Shown: positions 24,359 through 33,682 of the stretch, piece by piece
How the letters are laid out: every line of letters begins with the position of its first letter
Position numbering within the stretch: the stretch's first letter is position 1
NCBI RefSeq assembly: GCF_004345365.1
Contig: NZ_SLVF01000006.1
Coordinates: 248,001 to 312,000, forward strand
DNA: 64,000 nucleotides
Direction of reading: 5' to 3'
DNA from: Kribbella sp. VKM Ac-2568
Lineage (GTDB): Bacteria; Actinomycetota; Actinomycetes; Propionibacteriales; Kribbellaceae
The notes under the pieces: model-generated
Databases searched by the model: none
The model's input: the letters and a program-made list of their open reading frames with translations, nothing else
What the model was told of the DNA's origin: nothing
Translations under genes and position numbers: made by a program

Positions 24359-26575
24359 GTGAGTGAAGCTCGTAGGAAGGCCCCTTCCCGTGCGCGCGCA
24401 AAGAAACATTGGGCACTGAGGATCGCGGGCTGGCTGCTGGCACTGTTCTTCCTCGGCGTGATCGGGGCTGCCGCCACCTTCTTCATCGGGTACCAGACCA
24501 CGGACATCCCGGACCCGAACAAGGAGTTCGCGACCAACACCACCACGGTCTACTACTCCGACAACAAGACGGTGCTCGGCACGTTCTACGAGCAGAACCG
24601 GCGCTCCCTCCCGCTGGCCAAGATCCCGAAGCACGTCCAGGACGCGGTGATCGCGGCCGAGGACCGGACCTTCTGGACCAACCCGGGCATCTCGCCGTCG
24701 GGCATGGCCCGCGCGGCGTTCAACATCGCCCGCGGCGAGCAGTTGCAGGGTGGCTCGACGATCACCCAGCAGTACGTGAAGATCATGTACCTGACCCAGG
24801 AGCGGACCTTCTCCCGGAAGTTCTCCGAACTCTTCATCGCCACCAAGCTGAGCCGCTCGGAGGACAAGAAGAGCATCCTCGAGGGCTACCTCAACACCAT
24901 TTACTTCGGTGAGGGCGCGTACGGCATCTCCGCGGCCGGCCAGGCGTACTTCGGGGTGGGCAACCCGCAGAAGCTCACCGTCCCGCAGGCGGCCCTGCTC
25001 GCCACGGTGCTCAACAACCCGACGGTGTTCGACCCGTACGACAAGTCCCCGACCACGAAGAAGCGGATCCTCGAGCGCTACCGCTACGTGCTCGACGGAA
25101 TGCGCCAGACCGGCACCATCACCGACGCCCAGGCGCAGGTGTACAGCAAGCAGATTCCCAAGGTCGTGACGGCCAAGCGGAGCGACCGCTTCAAGGGTCC
25201 GCAGGGCTTCCTGCTCGACATGGCCCGCAAGGAACTGGTGAAGGTCGGCATCCCCGAGGACGAGATCAGCGGCGGCGGCCTGCGGGTGGTCACCACCTTC
25301 GACAAGAAGCTGCAGGACGACATCGTCAAGGCGGGCACCGAGCGATTGCCGAAGAAGCGGCAGAACCTCCACGTCGGCATGGCCTCGGTCAAGCCCGGCA
25401 CCGGTGAACTGGTCGCCATGTACGGCGGACCCGACTACCTGAAGAGCCAGCTGAACTGGGCCACGCTGAAAGCCCGGCCGGGGTCGTCCTTCAAGCCGTT
25501 CGCGCTCGCCGCGGCGCTGCAGGACGGCAGGAGCATCTACGACGTCTTCCAGGGCGACAGCCCGATCGAGGTCCAGGGGCTCAAGCTCAACAACGAGTTC
25601 GACGAGGACTACGGCGACGTCAGCCTGCTGAAGGCGACGCAGGAGTCCATCAACACCGCCTTCTACGACCTGGTCGACAAGCAGATGGACAACGGCCCGG
25701 ACAAACTGGTCGACGCCGCCGAATTGGCAGGGATCCCGAAGACGACGGCGCTGGAGCGTGGGCGCAACAACCCGTCCACGGTGCTGGGACCGGACCCGTA
25801 CGCCTCGCCTGTCGACATGGCGAACGCGTACGCGACATTCGCTGCCGGGGGCAAGTTCATGCCGGTGCACACGATCAAGTCGGTCAAGGGTCTGGACAAC
25901 AAGACCAAGTGGTCGGACACGTCCCTGAACAAGCTGGGCAAGCAAGTCTTCGAGCCCGAGATCGCCAACACGGTCAACTACGTGCTGCAGAACGTCGTCG
26001 AGAAGGGCACCGGCGAGGACGCCAAGGAGCTCGATCGTCCGGTGGCCGGCAAGACCGGTACGGCCGGTGGTGTCGCCCTCGAGCACCGCGCGGCGAACGC
26101 CAAGTGCGACGGCTGCAAGGACGGCGATGACACGTTGACCTCCTGGTGGGCCGCTTACACGCCGCAGTTGTCGACAGCCGTGCTCTACAGAGCCGGCGCG
26201 AGTGGTGAGGGCGACCTCGACCCCTACAGCTCGGACAAGGCCTTCTTCGGTGGCAACTGGCCGGTGAAGACCTGGCTGGCCTTCATGGAGCCGGCGCTCG
26301 ACGGACAGGAGGAAGCCGAGTTCCCCGAGCCGGACGAGGACTCGATCAAGGACACCTCGACGCCGACGTTCACGCCGAGCGAGCCGCCGCCGAACACCCC
26401 GAGCGACCCGCCGAGCCGGACGCCCTCGCCCACTCCGGACAAGCCGACGGACACGCCCACCGACAAGCCCACCGGCAAGCCGACGAGGACCAAGACACCG
26501 AGGCCGCCCTGGCCGACGTTCACCCCACCGGTTACTACGCCGAACCAGCCAGGCGCCAACCCCGACAACGGCTGA
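24359..26575 (+). CDS. Bifunctional penicillin-binding protein (class A)
   Basis: The 738-residue protein has a short cytosolic N-terminus, one membrane helix (about 20-45), a GT51 transglycosylase domain (catalytic E101 in AAEDRTFW; GGSTITQQYVK; KFSELFIATKLSR; YLNTIYFGEGAYGI) and a transpeptidase domain (SSFK with S376 and K379; SIN at 430-432; KTGTA with K565). A Pro/Thr-rich tail of about 75 residues follows. It polymerises and cross-links peptidoglycan. GTG 24359 is used. The position next to padR-ino1 matches the usual actinobacterial order. Confidence 0.96.
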   Translation: MSEARRKAPSRARAKKHWALRIAGWLLALFFLGVIGAAATFFIGYQTTDIPDPNKEFATNTTTVYYSDNKTVLGTFYEQNRRSLPLAKIPKHVQDAVIAAEDRTFWTNPGISPSGMARAAFNIARGEQLQGGSTITQQYVKIMYLTQERTFSRKFSELFIATKLSRSEDKKSILEGYLNTIYFGEGAYGISAAGQAYFGVGNPQKLTVPQAALLATVLNNPTVFDPYDKSPTTKKRILERYRYVLDGMRQTGTITDAQAQVYSKQIPKVVTAKRSDRFKGPQGFLLDMARKELVKVGIPEDEISGGGLRVVTTFDKKLQDDIVKAGTERLPKKRQNLHVGMASVKPGTGELVAMYGGPDYLKSQLNWATLKARPGSSFKPFALAAALQDGRSIYDVFQGDSPIEVQGLKLNNEFDEDYGDVSLLKATQESINTAFYDLVDKQMDNGPDKLVDAAELAGIPKTTALERGRNNPSTVLGPDPYASPVDMANAYATFAAGGKFMPVHTIKSVKGLDNKTKWSDTSLNKLGKQVFEPEIANTVNYVLQNVVEKGTGEDAKELDRPVAGKTGTAGGVALEHRAANAKCDGCKDGDDTLTSWWAAYTPQLSTAVLYRAGASGEGDLDPYSSDKAFFGGNWPVKTWLAFMEPALDGQEEAEFPEPDEDSIKDTSTPTFTPSEPPPNTPSDPPSRTPSPTPDKPTDTPTDKPTGKPTRTKTPRPPWPTFTPPVTTPNQPGANPDNG

Positions 26576-26579
26576 CCAC

Positions 26580-26619
26580 GGAGACGGCACCCTTGACCCG
26601 GGTGCCGTCTCCGTTTCAT
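26580..26619 (+). terminator. Intrinsic terminator after the PBP gene
   Basis: GGAGACGGCACCC (26580-26592) pairs perfectly with GGGTGCCGTCTCC (26600-26612) around a 7-nt loop, followed by GTTTC. It starts 5 bp after the stop codon. Confidence 0.85.
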
Positions 26620-26693
26620 GGAGAGTGACTTGGGATGGGGCACCATGGGGATGTGGCGGGTGACGAGGCGGTCGGGCGCGTGCGGCTGGGCCT

Positions 26694-27905
26694 GTGCGCA
26701 GAAACGAGCGCCTAGTGGTGGTTGAGCGGGCGGCTGACGAGGAGCGGCCGGGCAGGGCGAGGCGGGCTCGGGAGGCTGGTCGGTTCCGGGAGTTCGTGCC
26801 TGACCTGATGGCCCGGGAGACGCTCGGCTGGTGGCTGGTCAGCAGGATCGGGATCTTCGTCCTGTCGATCTCCGCGCCGATGCTGTTCAACCGCGGCGAC
26901 ACCTACCCGAATGTCTGGCGCGCCTGGCTGCAGTGGGACGTATGGCACTTCAAGGCGATCGCCGACTTCGGCTACAACAACGGCGAACCCTCCGGGGCGC
27001 CGCTGGCCGCGTTCTTCCCCGGTCTGCCGTTCCTGATGCGCTGGGTCGGCTGGATCGGGATCGGCCCGGTCGCGGCCGGCATCGTCATCTCACTGGTCGC
27101 CAGCGCCTTCGCGGGAGTCTCGCTCGCCCGGCTCGCGCAGTACGAGTTCCCGCAGCTCGCGAACCTCGGGCCAAAGGCGGCGCTGATGTGGTTCGCGGCG
27201 CCGGTCGGCGTGTTCCTGGCCGCGCCGTACACGGAGGCGCTGTTCTGCGCCTGCGCTTTCCCCGGCTGGCTCGCCGCGCGACAGGGCCGCTGGGCGCGCG
27301 CGGCGATCTTCGTCGCGCTGGCGTCGACCGTCCGGGTGTCCGGGATCTTCCTCGCCTTCGCACTGGTGGTCGAGTTCCTGACCTCGAAGAAGCGCGACTG
27401 GCTCTCCATTCCGTGGCTCGCGCTGCCGGCCATCCCGGTGCTCGGCTTCATGGCGTACCTGAAGCAGATCCACGGCTCCTGGTTCGCCTGGCAGGAGGCG
27501 CAGGAGAAGGGCTGGGCGCGCGAGTTCACCGAGCCCTGGATCTCCCTGATCCACACGGTGGAGGCCGCGACCAAAGGGCACTTCTCGGCGGATCGCAGTG
27601 ACTGGACCTGGATGTTCCGCGCCGAACTGGTCGCGCTGGTCGTCGGCCTGGTGCTGCTCGTCTGGTTGCTCTGGCGCCGATCCTGGGGCGAGGCGGCCTG
27701 GGTGGCGAGCACGGTCGCCGCGTTCGTCACCTCGTTCTGGATCTACTCGCTGACCCGCGCGACGCTGCTCTGGTGGCCGCTGTGGATCGGCCTGGCGGTG
27801 CTCGCGGAACGAAGACCGTGGCTGGGCCGCCTCTATCTGGCGGTGGCGATACCCCTCGGTGCGATCTGGGCAGCCGCCTTCTTCACGGGCCGCTGGTCCG
27901 GCTGA
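26694..27905 (+). CDS. PIG-V-like membrane mannosyltransferase
   Basis: The 403-residue polytopic protein has about 8-10 membrane helices. After the first helix comes WLQWDVWHFKAIADFGYNNG, matching the DxxxxxxIAxxGY pattern of PIG-V/GT-C mannosyltransferases, where the Asp is the expected catalytic residue. Further on lie FFPGLPFLMR and APYTEALF, both typical. It would use a polyprenyl-phosphate mannose donor on the outer face of the membrane. GTG 26694 or GTG 26715 may be the start. It overlaps the convergent transglutaminase-like gene by 23 bp. Confidence 0.82.
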   Translation: MRRNERLVVVERAADEERPGRARRAREAGRFREFVPDLMARETLGWWLVSRIGIFVLSISAPMLFNRGDTYPNVWRAWLQWDVWHFKAIADFGYNNGEPSGAPLAAFFPGLPFLMRWVGWIGIGPVAAGIVISLVASAFAGVSLARLAQYEFPQLANLGPKAALMWFAAPVGVFLAAPYTEALFCACAFPGWLAARQGRWARAAIFVALASTVRVSGIFLAFALVVEFLTSKKRDWLSIPWLALPAIPVLGFMAYLKQIHGSWFAWQEAQEKGWAREFTEPWISLIHTVEAATKGHFSADRSDWTWMFRAELVALVVGLVLLVWLLWRRSWGEAAWVASTVAAFVTSFWIYSLTRATLLWWPLWIGLAVLAERRPWLGRLYLAVAIPLGAIWAAAFFTGRWSG

Positions 27906-29157
27906 CCTCGCGCACCAGGTAGCTGAACCTCCGCGCCGCCGTTTCGCCGTACGGCGTGACGATGGTGACGGCGAGTTCGTGGACGCCGGGGGTGAGGTCG
28001 AGCGTCCGCTCCTCGGTGTCGACCACCTCCGTGCCGGTGCGCAGCCGGATCCCCGTGCCGTAGGGATGGGAGTGGCTGAAGCGCACGGTCGACGTGGTCC
28101 CGGTGCCGTCCAGGCCCGTGGTGATCGCCGACAGGCGCGGATAGGCGAGATCGCCGTCGCGCAGCAGCCTCGGAGTACGGATGGCTCGCATCGCCTGGAA
28201 GACCGGCGCGAACGAGCCCTCGGCCCAGGTGTATCCCGTGGTCGTGGCGGACGCGAAGTACGTGAACCAGGCCGCCGCCTGCTGCTCCGTCAGCGACTCC
28301 ACCGCACCAGCCCCGACGAACGCCGGTACTGCGGACCCGGCCGCGGCCAGTCGCTGCAGTTCCTGCACGCCGAGGGGGTTGCCATCGGTATCGGTCCAGT
28401 ACGAGCCGTTCTGCCCGTCCAGCAGCACCCACCGGTCGAGGTCGTCGATCCACGCCTCGCTGACCACGTGGCCCCGGCCGACGCCGACGTGGTGGTTCAG
28501 CTGCCGCAGATCGACCCGCCGCGACGGAATCCGTACCGCGTTGAGCGCCTGGCTGAGCACGATCGAATACTCGACACAGGCGAATCGCGCGCCGGCATCC
28601 ACACGTTCCAGCACGTTCAGCGCGTCCGGGTCCTCGACGTGGTCGTTCGCGTGGGCCCAGGAGTCGTGCACCCAGGCGAGCAGCCGGGTGGCCGTCTCCC
28701 AGGCCGACCCCGAGGCCTCGGGCAGCCGCTCCAGCAGGGCCGCCTCGCGCTCCGGGCTGATCCGGTAGAGCTCGACCGGCAAGCTCGGACCAGGCTCCGG
28801 CCACTCGGTCAGCTCCACGAGCGGCAGTGGCACATTCGCCTGGATCCGGCGCTGCAAGTCCGGCCAGGTGGCGTCGACACCGAACAGCTTCTCGAGTTCC
28901 CCCTCGAACAGCTCCGGCTGGCTGAACCCGCCGGCGATGCTCTCCTTCAGCAACCCGACCGCCTCGGGCGACCCGAGACGCCGCGCGGCGATCGCGGCAG
29001 CCGGCCCCCAGAGATGAGCCCACCACTGCTCATCGGCTCGCAACTCGCCCACCAGGTCCAGCAGCGACTGGTCGTCCTCATCCCGCGCGAACTGCTCGGC
29101 CCGAAGCCGCAGCTCAGCCAACTCACGCGACGGCAGATCATCCACAGGCTCGGTCAC
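27883..29157 (-). CDS. Transglutaminase-like domain protein
   Basis: The 424-residue protein has a helical N-terminal half and a transglutaminase-core segment. Its catalytic triad is readable as Cys in RFACVEYSIVLSQAL, His in GRGHVVSEAWIDDL and Asp in RWVLLDGQNG, in the usual spacing. A beta-rich C-terminal region (VRFSHSHPYGTGIRLRTG onward) resembles an Ig-like or sandwich domain. No signal peptide is visible, so a cytosolic cysteine-protease or amidase-like role is possible. Its stop region overlaps the mannosyltransferase gene. Confidence 0.8.
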   Translation of the reverse strand: MTEPVDDLPSRELAELRLRAEQFARDEDDQSLLDLVGELRADEQWWAHLWGPAAAIAARRLGSPEAVGLLKESIAGGFSQPELFEGELEKLFGVDATWPDLQRRIQANVPLPLVELTEWPEPGPSLPVELYRISPEREAALLERLPEASGSAWETATRLLAWVHDSWAHANDHVEDPDALNVLERVDAGARFACVEYSIVLSQALNAVRIPSRRVDLRQLNHHVGVGRGHVVSEAWIDDLDRWVLLDGQNGSYWTDTDGNPLGVQELQRLAAAGSAVPAFVGAGAVESLTEQQAAAWFTYFASATTTGYTWAEGSFAPVFQAMRAIRTPRLLRDGDLAYPRLSAITTGLDGTGTTSTVRFSHSHPYGTGIRLRTGTEVVDTEERTLDLTPGVHELAVTIVTPYGETAARRFSYLVREVSRTSGP

Positions 29158-29214
29158 CCGGCCATCATCAGCCCGGTGAGGGTCGTCCCACCCACGCGGT
29201 GATTGTCCGGGATG

Positions 29215-29373
29215 TGGACAGTTTTCTGGGAAGGCAACCTATCGTGGGACTCGCTCGTCAGTAGGAGTGTTGGGGTGGCAGGCCGGGCGGGGTCGCCACC
29301 CCTCCACTTCTCTGCACGACACCACAAATGTCCGGCGGAACCTCTCAGGGGCAGGTTCCGCCGGAAATTTTTT
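29215..29373 (+). ncRNA. Candidate small RNA ending in a strong intrinsic terminator
   Basis: TGGACA at 29215-29220 and TATCGT at 29240-29245 could form a weak sigma-A-like promoter (19-bp spacing). About 120 bp further, the arms 29331-29343 and 29353-29365 pair over 13 bp and are followed by AATTTTTT. No convincing plus-strand gene lies between 29158 and this terminator. Alternatively the hairpin serves the GH92 gene on the minus strand, although the T-run is on the plus-strand side. Confidence 0.35.
29331..29373. terminator. Hairpin with T-run between GH92 and transglutaminase genes
   Basis: TCCGGCGGAACCT (29331-29343) and AGGTTCCGCCGGA (29353-29365) are perfectly complementary with a 9-nt loop, then TTTTTT at 29368-29373 on the plus strand. 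It lies 60 bp beyond the GH92 stop, so it can end that transcript as well. Confidence 0.8.
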
Positions 29374-29432
29374 GCCCGGACAGACCTACGGCGCCCGCCG
29401 GCCGAGGAGTCGGCCGGCAGACGCCACGAGGA

Positions 29433-32400
29433 TCAGCCGTAGTTCCGGTCGATGGACTGCGACGGGGTCGGGCTCGGCTTGGTCTGGGCCACCCGCTGGT
29501 CACTCGGGTGAGTGCCCGCCTCGACTCCCTTCAAGGTGCCGAGCAGCTCGAGCTCGGACAGCGTCACGCCGTCCGCGCCCGCCGCCGGAGTCATCACCAG
29601 CCGGTACTGCGTGTACGGCTTCGGCGCGACGACGCTGAAGGACCGGGTGTACGACGTGTTGGCCCAGGTCTGACCCGTACGCCGGTCAACCGTGGCCCAG
29701 GTGGTCCCGTCGTTCGAGCCTTCCAGGACCCACGCCGACGGCGCAGTACCGGTGTTTCCGCTGGTCAGGCTGTACATCGCGACCGGGCGACCCTGCTGCA
29801 GCTGGACTGTCACCGTCGGGGTGGCCCCGGTCAGCGTGACCTGCTTCTTCGAGTCGTTGTCGGTCAGAGCGGACACGTCCATCCCACCGGCGGCGGTGAC
29901 AGCGCCTTCGTCCTCCGTCGAGTCGCGCCAGGTCTTCGGGTCCTCGCCCGGCTTGGTGAGCGACGGGGGAGCGTCGTTGCGCCCGGTGCCCCAGCTGGAC
30001 GGCTTGTCGGTCATGTCGAACTCGATCTTGCCGCCGTCGGCGATCAGCGAGTGCGGCAGCGCGGTCGAGGACCACTTCTTGCCGTTCACCTTGACACCCT
30101 TGACGTACAGGTTCTTCGCGCTGTTCTTCGATGCGCTGACCACCAGTTTCTTGCCGTCCGCCAGTCGCACGGTCGCCTTGGTGAACAACGGAGCACCGAT
30201 CGCGTACGTCGGCGAACCGACCTGCAGCGGGTAGAACCCGAGCATGCTGAACAGGTACCACGCCGACATCTCGCCGTTGTCCTCGTCGCCCGGGTAGCCC
30301 TGGCCGATCTCCGAGCCCAGGTACAGCCGGTCCAGCACCTCGCGGACCTTCTCCTGGGTCTTCGCCGGCTGACCGGTGAAGTTGTACATGTAGGCGATGT
30401 GGTGCGACGGCTGGTTGCTGTGGCCGTACTGGCCCATCCGGACGTCCCGCGCCTCGAGCATCTCGTGGATCGTGCCGCCGTACCCGCCGGTGTGCAACGC
30501 GTCCTCCGGAGTGCTGAAGAACTCGTCGAGCTTCTTCGCCAGGCCGTCGCGACCGCCGTACAGGGCGGCCAGTCCGGCGCCGTCCTGCGGGGTGGAGAAC
30601 GCCATGTTCCAGGCGTTCGTCTCGGTGTAGTCGTGACCCCAGTCGCGCGGGTCGAACGTGCTGGGGGAGTTGCCCCAGACGCCGTCCGGACCCTTGCCCT
30701 GGAAGAAGTTCAGCGCGGGGTCGAACAGCGTCACGTAGTTGCGGGCCCGGTTCAGGTAGTAGTCGTAGTTGTCCAGGTACTCCTGCTTGCGCGGGTCGTC
30801 CTTCTTGGCGGCGTCGTACAGCGCCTTCGACATGTTCGCGATGCCGAAGTCGTTGATGTAGCCGTCCATCGACCAGCTGAAGCCTTCACCGGTGGTGTTG
30901 GCGGTGTAGCCGTTGAAGACGCCGAGGTCGAGACCCTTGCGGCCGACATTCTGTGTCGGCGGCCGGGCAGCCGCGTTCTTGAGGGCCGCGTCGTACGCCG
31001 CCTGCACGTCGATGCCCTTGATCCCCTTGAGGTAGGCGTCGGCGAAGGCCACGTCCGAGCTGGTGCCGACCATCAGGTTGGCGTAGCCCGGGGAGGACCA
31101 GCGGGAGATCCAGCCGCCGTCCTTGTACTGCTGGACGAACCCGTTCACCAGGTCGGCGGCCTCGTCCTGCGCGAACAGGCTGTACGCCGGCCAGACGGTC
31201 CGGTAGGTGTCCCAGAACCCATTGTTCACGTACGTCTGCCCGGCCACGATCTTGGAGCCGGTCGTCGTCGGGGTGTCCGCCCCCACCTTCGCCGACGTCG
31301 GCGACGCGTAGGTGATCACCGGCTTCTTCGCGGTGCCGGTGTTCTCGGAGCCGTTGTTCGGGTAGAGGAACAGCCGGTACAGGTTCGAGTAGAGCGTGGT
31401 CAGCTGGTCGGCGGTGGCACCCTCGACCTCGATCGTGGTGAGCTTGGCGTCCCACGCCTGCTGGGCGGCCGCCTTCACCTTGTCGAACTTGCTGCCCTCG
31501 GCGAGCTCCAGCTCGAGGTTCTTCTTCGCCTGCGCGGTGCCGATCAGCGAGGTGGCGATCCGCAGTTGCACCTGCTTCACCTTCGCGTCGAAGGAGAAGT
31601 AGCCGCCCACGTTCGCGCCGCCGCCGTCGGCCAGCTTGCCGCTGGCGGTCACCTTCTGGTCGACCACGCCGTACACGAAGAGCCGGCCGGCGCCGGTGGA
31701 CAGGCCGCTCTTCACGTCGCTGAAGCCGGTCACCACGCCGGTCTCGGCGTCGAGGGTGAGGCCGCCGAGGTTGCTGGTGTTGTCGAAGATGAGCGAGGCC
31801 TTGCCGGCCGGGAAGGAGAAGCGCAGCATCGCCGCGTGGTCGGTCGGGGTCAGCTCGACCGCGTTCCCGTTGTCGAACGTGACGCCGTAGTAGTACGGCC
31901 GGGCGATCTCGTTGTCGTGGCTGAACGCCCAGGCGCGGGCGTCGCGGTCCGCGGTCGGGGTCTCCGCCGTGGAGGGCATCACCTGGAAGGTCTGCCGGTC
32001 ACCCATCCACGGACTCGGCTCGTGGCTGATCGAGAACGCCTCGAGCTGCGGCTTGTTCTGGTCGTTGTTGCCCTTGGCGTAGTCGTACAGCCAGGAGGTC
32101 GATCCCGCGTTGGTGACGGGCGTCCAGAAGTTGAAGCCGTGCGGTACTGCGGTCGCCGGGAAGTTGTTGCCCCGGGAGAAGCCGCCGGTGGAGTTCGTAC
32201 CGCGGGTCGTGATCGCCAGGTCCGACGGGTGCTTGGCGGCGGTCTTCCGGGCAGCGTCGTCCGGGTTCGTCGCCTTGCTGATCCGTACGTCATCGATCCA
32301 GCCGCGGAAGTCCGCCGGGCCGGACGGCTTGTCGTAGCCGACCAGGATCCGCTTCACCGTCTTGCCGGCGGCCACCTTGCCCAGGTCGGCCTCGATGTTG

Positions 32401-33458
32401 TTCCACTGGTTCGTGGACAGGCCCTTCGCGTCACCCTGACCGCGCGGGCTGAGCGGGAAGCCGTGGTGGTCCGTCGCCTTCAGGTCGCTCAGGTAGGTGC
32501 CGTCGGAGAACGCCAGGTCCACCGCCGCGAAGGTGCTCGGATAGCTCAGGTCGCCCTCGACGTGCTCGGGGAAGATCTTGTACGCCAGCCGGGTGTCCTT
32601 GCCGACCTTCAGGTCCACGTCGGCGATCTTGTTCCAGGTGAAGCCCCGGCCCTCGGCGGTCTGGTGGCCTGCGTACCGGAAGGACTTCACGCCGGTGAAG
32701 CCGGTCCGGGCACGGGCGTTGTACGCGCTGGTCGGGCCCGAGTCGAGCCGCGACTCGGCGGTCGCGCCGGGAGGCGGCAGCGGGTCGCCGTTGGACAGGT
32801 ACCAGTCGGCCAGCTGGACGATGTCCTCGCCGTGGTTCAGCGTGATGTCCAGCTTGAAGAACTTGTACGCAGTGTCATTGCTGAAGGTGTATTCCTTCGT
32901 CTGGAACCGGTTCTCGAAGTCCTCACCCGTCCGGGTGTCCAGGGTGGTCCAGGTGGTGCCGTCGTTCGAGCCGGACACCGTCCAGTTCTTCGGGTCGCGG
33001 CCGTCGGCGTCGTTCGCCGAGGTCAGCGCGTACTTCTTGATCGTGACCGGGGCCGACGTCTCGTAGACCAGCCAGCCGGTCGGCTCGAACACCAGCCACT
33101 TGGTGAACTTGTCGCCGTCGGCCACGTTCGTCGCGATCTCACCGCCACCGATGTTCTCGTCGTTCGCGGTCACCTTGGTGACCTTGTCCATCTCGCTGCC
33201 GCCGATCCCGGTCGGCGTCGGGCCTTCGACGCCGCCGGCCCGCGGTTCCCCGTCCGGGCCGGTCTCGACCTCGTCGGTGTAGCCGGGTTGCGGCTGGCCT
33301 GGTTCGAAGGAGGTGAAGAAGGAGGAGGACCCGGCGACGACGGGCTGGGCCGTCGGTGCTTCGGCGGGTACGGCGGCGCTTGCTGGCTGCGTCATGGCAG
33401 TCATTGTCACAACAAGCCCGAGAGACGTGACGAGCCCCAGGGGGCGGCGGAAGTTCAT
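29433..33458 (-). CDS. Secreted GH92 alpha-mannosidase with carbohydrate-binding modules
   Basis: The 1341-residue exo-enzyme has a signal peptide ending near PASAAVPAEA. An N-terminal F5/8C (discoidin/CBM32-like) domain follows (about 85-210, with FEPTGWLVYETSAPVTIKKYAL), then a beta-sandwich and the GH92 catalytic domain (about 430-1130). Catalytic-domain marks are NNGFWDTYRTVWPAYSLF and GYPGDEDNGEMSAWYLFSML. A second F5/8C-type domain (about 1195-1315) is at the C-terminus. GH92 enzymes are calcium-dependent exo-alpha-mannosidases that trim fungal or host N-glycans and mannans. It is monocistronic. Confidence 0.93.
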   Translation of the reverse strand: MNFRRPLGLVTSLGLVVTMTAMTQPASAAVPAEAPTAQPVVAGSSSFFTSFEPGQPQPGYTDEVETGPDGEPRAGGVEGPTPTGIGGSEMDKVTKVTANDENIGGGEIATNVADGDKFTKWLVFEPTGWLVYETSAPVTIKKYALTSANDADGRDPKNWTVSGSNDGTTWTTLDTRTGEDFENRFQTKEYTFSNDTAYKFFKLDITLNHGEDIVQLADWYLSNGDPLPPPGATAESRLDSGPTSAYNARARTGFTGVKSFRYAGHQTAEGRGFTWNKIADVDLKVGKDTRLAYKIFPEHVEGDLSYPSTFAAVDLAFSDGTYLSDLKATDHHGFPLSPRGQGDAKGLSTNQWNNIEADLGKVAAGKTVKRILVGYDKPSGPADFRGWIDDVRISKATNPDDAARKTAAKHPSDLAITTRGTNSTGGFSRGNNFPATAVPHGFNFWTPVTNAGSTSWLYDYAKGNNDQNKPQLEAFSISHEPSPWMGDRQTFQVMPSTAETPTADRDARAWAFSHDNEIARPYYYGVTFDNGNAVELTPTDHAAMLRFSFPAGKASLIFDNTSNLGGLTLDAETGVVTGFSDVKSGLSTGAGRLFVYGVVDQKVTASGKLADGGGANVGGYFSFDAKVKQVQLRIATSLIGTAQAKKNLELELAEGSKFDKVKAAAQQAWDAKLTTIEVEGATADQLTTLYSNLYRLFLYPNNGSENTGTAKKPVITYASPTSAKVGADTPTTTGSKIVAGQTYVNNGFWDTYRTVWPAYSLFAQDEAADLVNGFVQQYKDGGWISRWSSPGYANLMVGTSSDVAFADAYLKGIKGIDVQAAYDAALKNAAARPPTQNVGRKGLDLGVFNGYTANTTGEGFSWSMDGYINDFGIANMSKALYDAAKKDDPRKQEYLDNYDYYLNRARNYVTLFDPALNFFQGKGPDGVWGNSPSTFDPRDWGHDYTETNAWNMAFSTPQDGAGLAALYGGRDGLAKKLDEFFSTPEDALHTGGYGGTIHEMLEARDVRMGQYGHSNQPSHHIAYMYNFTGQPAKTQEKVREVLDRLYLGSEIGQGYPGDEDNGEMSAWYLFSMLGFYPLQVGSPTYAIGAPLFTKATVRLADGKKLVVSASKNSAKNLYVKGVKVNGKKWSSTALPHSLIADGGKIEFDMTDKPSSWGTGRNDAPPSLTKPGEDPKTWRDSTEDEGAVTAAGGMDVSALTDNDSKKQVTLTGATPTVTVQLQQGRPVAMYSLTSGNTGTAPSAWVLEGSNDGTTWATVDRRTGQTWANTSYTRSFSVVAPKPYTQYRLVMTPAAGADGVTLSELELLGTLKGVEAGTHPSDQRVAQTKPSPTPSQSIDRNYG

Positions 33459-33682
33459 CTACGGCTCCTAGCAGGACAGACCGGTGCCAGGAGCCCGGAT
33501 CGAAGGGTCCCCCACACCGAGATGTTTACGCGGCCCCGATGACAAGGTTGTCAGCACGCGTCGGGGCCGATCCTGCCCACCATCGTCACCCGCGGTCAAG
33601 GCCTCGTCGCACACCGTCCGCCCATGGCGCCCGATCAGACGCCGAACGGTCGTTCCGGGCGACCGGCGGTAGGTTGGCTGAC

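Noticed and set aside
24272..26902. 876-codon minus-strand open frame opposite the PBP
   Set aside because: Low-complexity Arg/Val/Leu composition and no motif; the plus strand has all PBP motifs.
29275..29442. Short plus-strand coding frame across the hairpin near 29350
   Set aside because: It would be translated through a strong terminator stem and has no similarity or sensible composition.
29328..33542. 1404-codon open frame on the plus strand opposite GH92
   Set aside because: It is a high-GC shadow: Val/Arg/Gly/Leu-rich with no domain, and the opposite strand encodes a complete GH92 enzyme with signal peptide.
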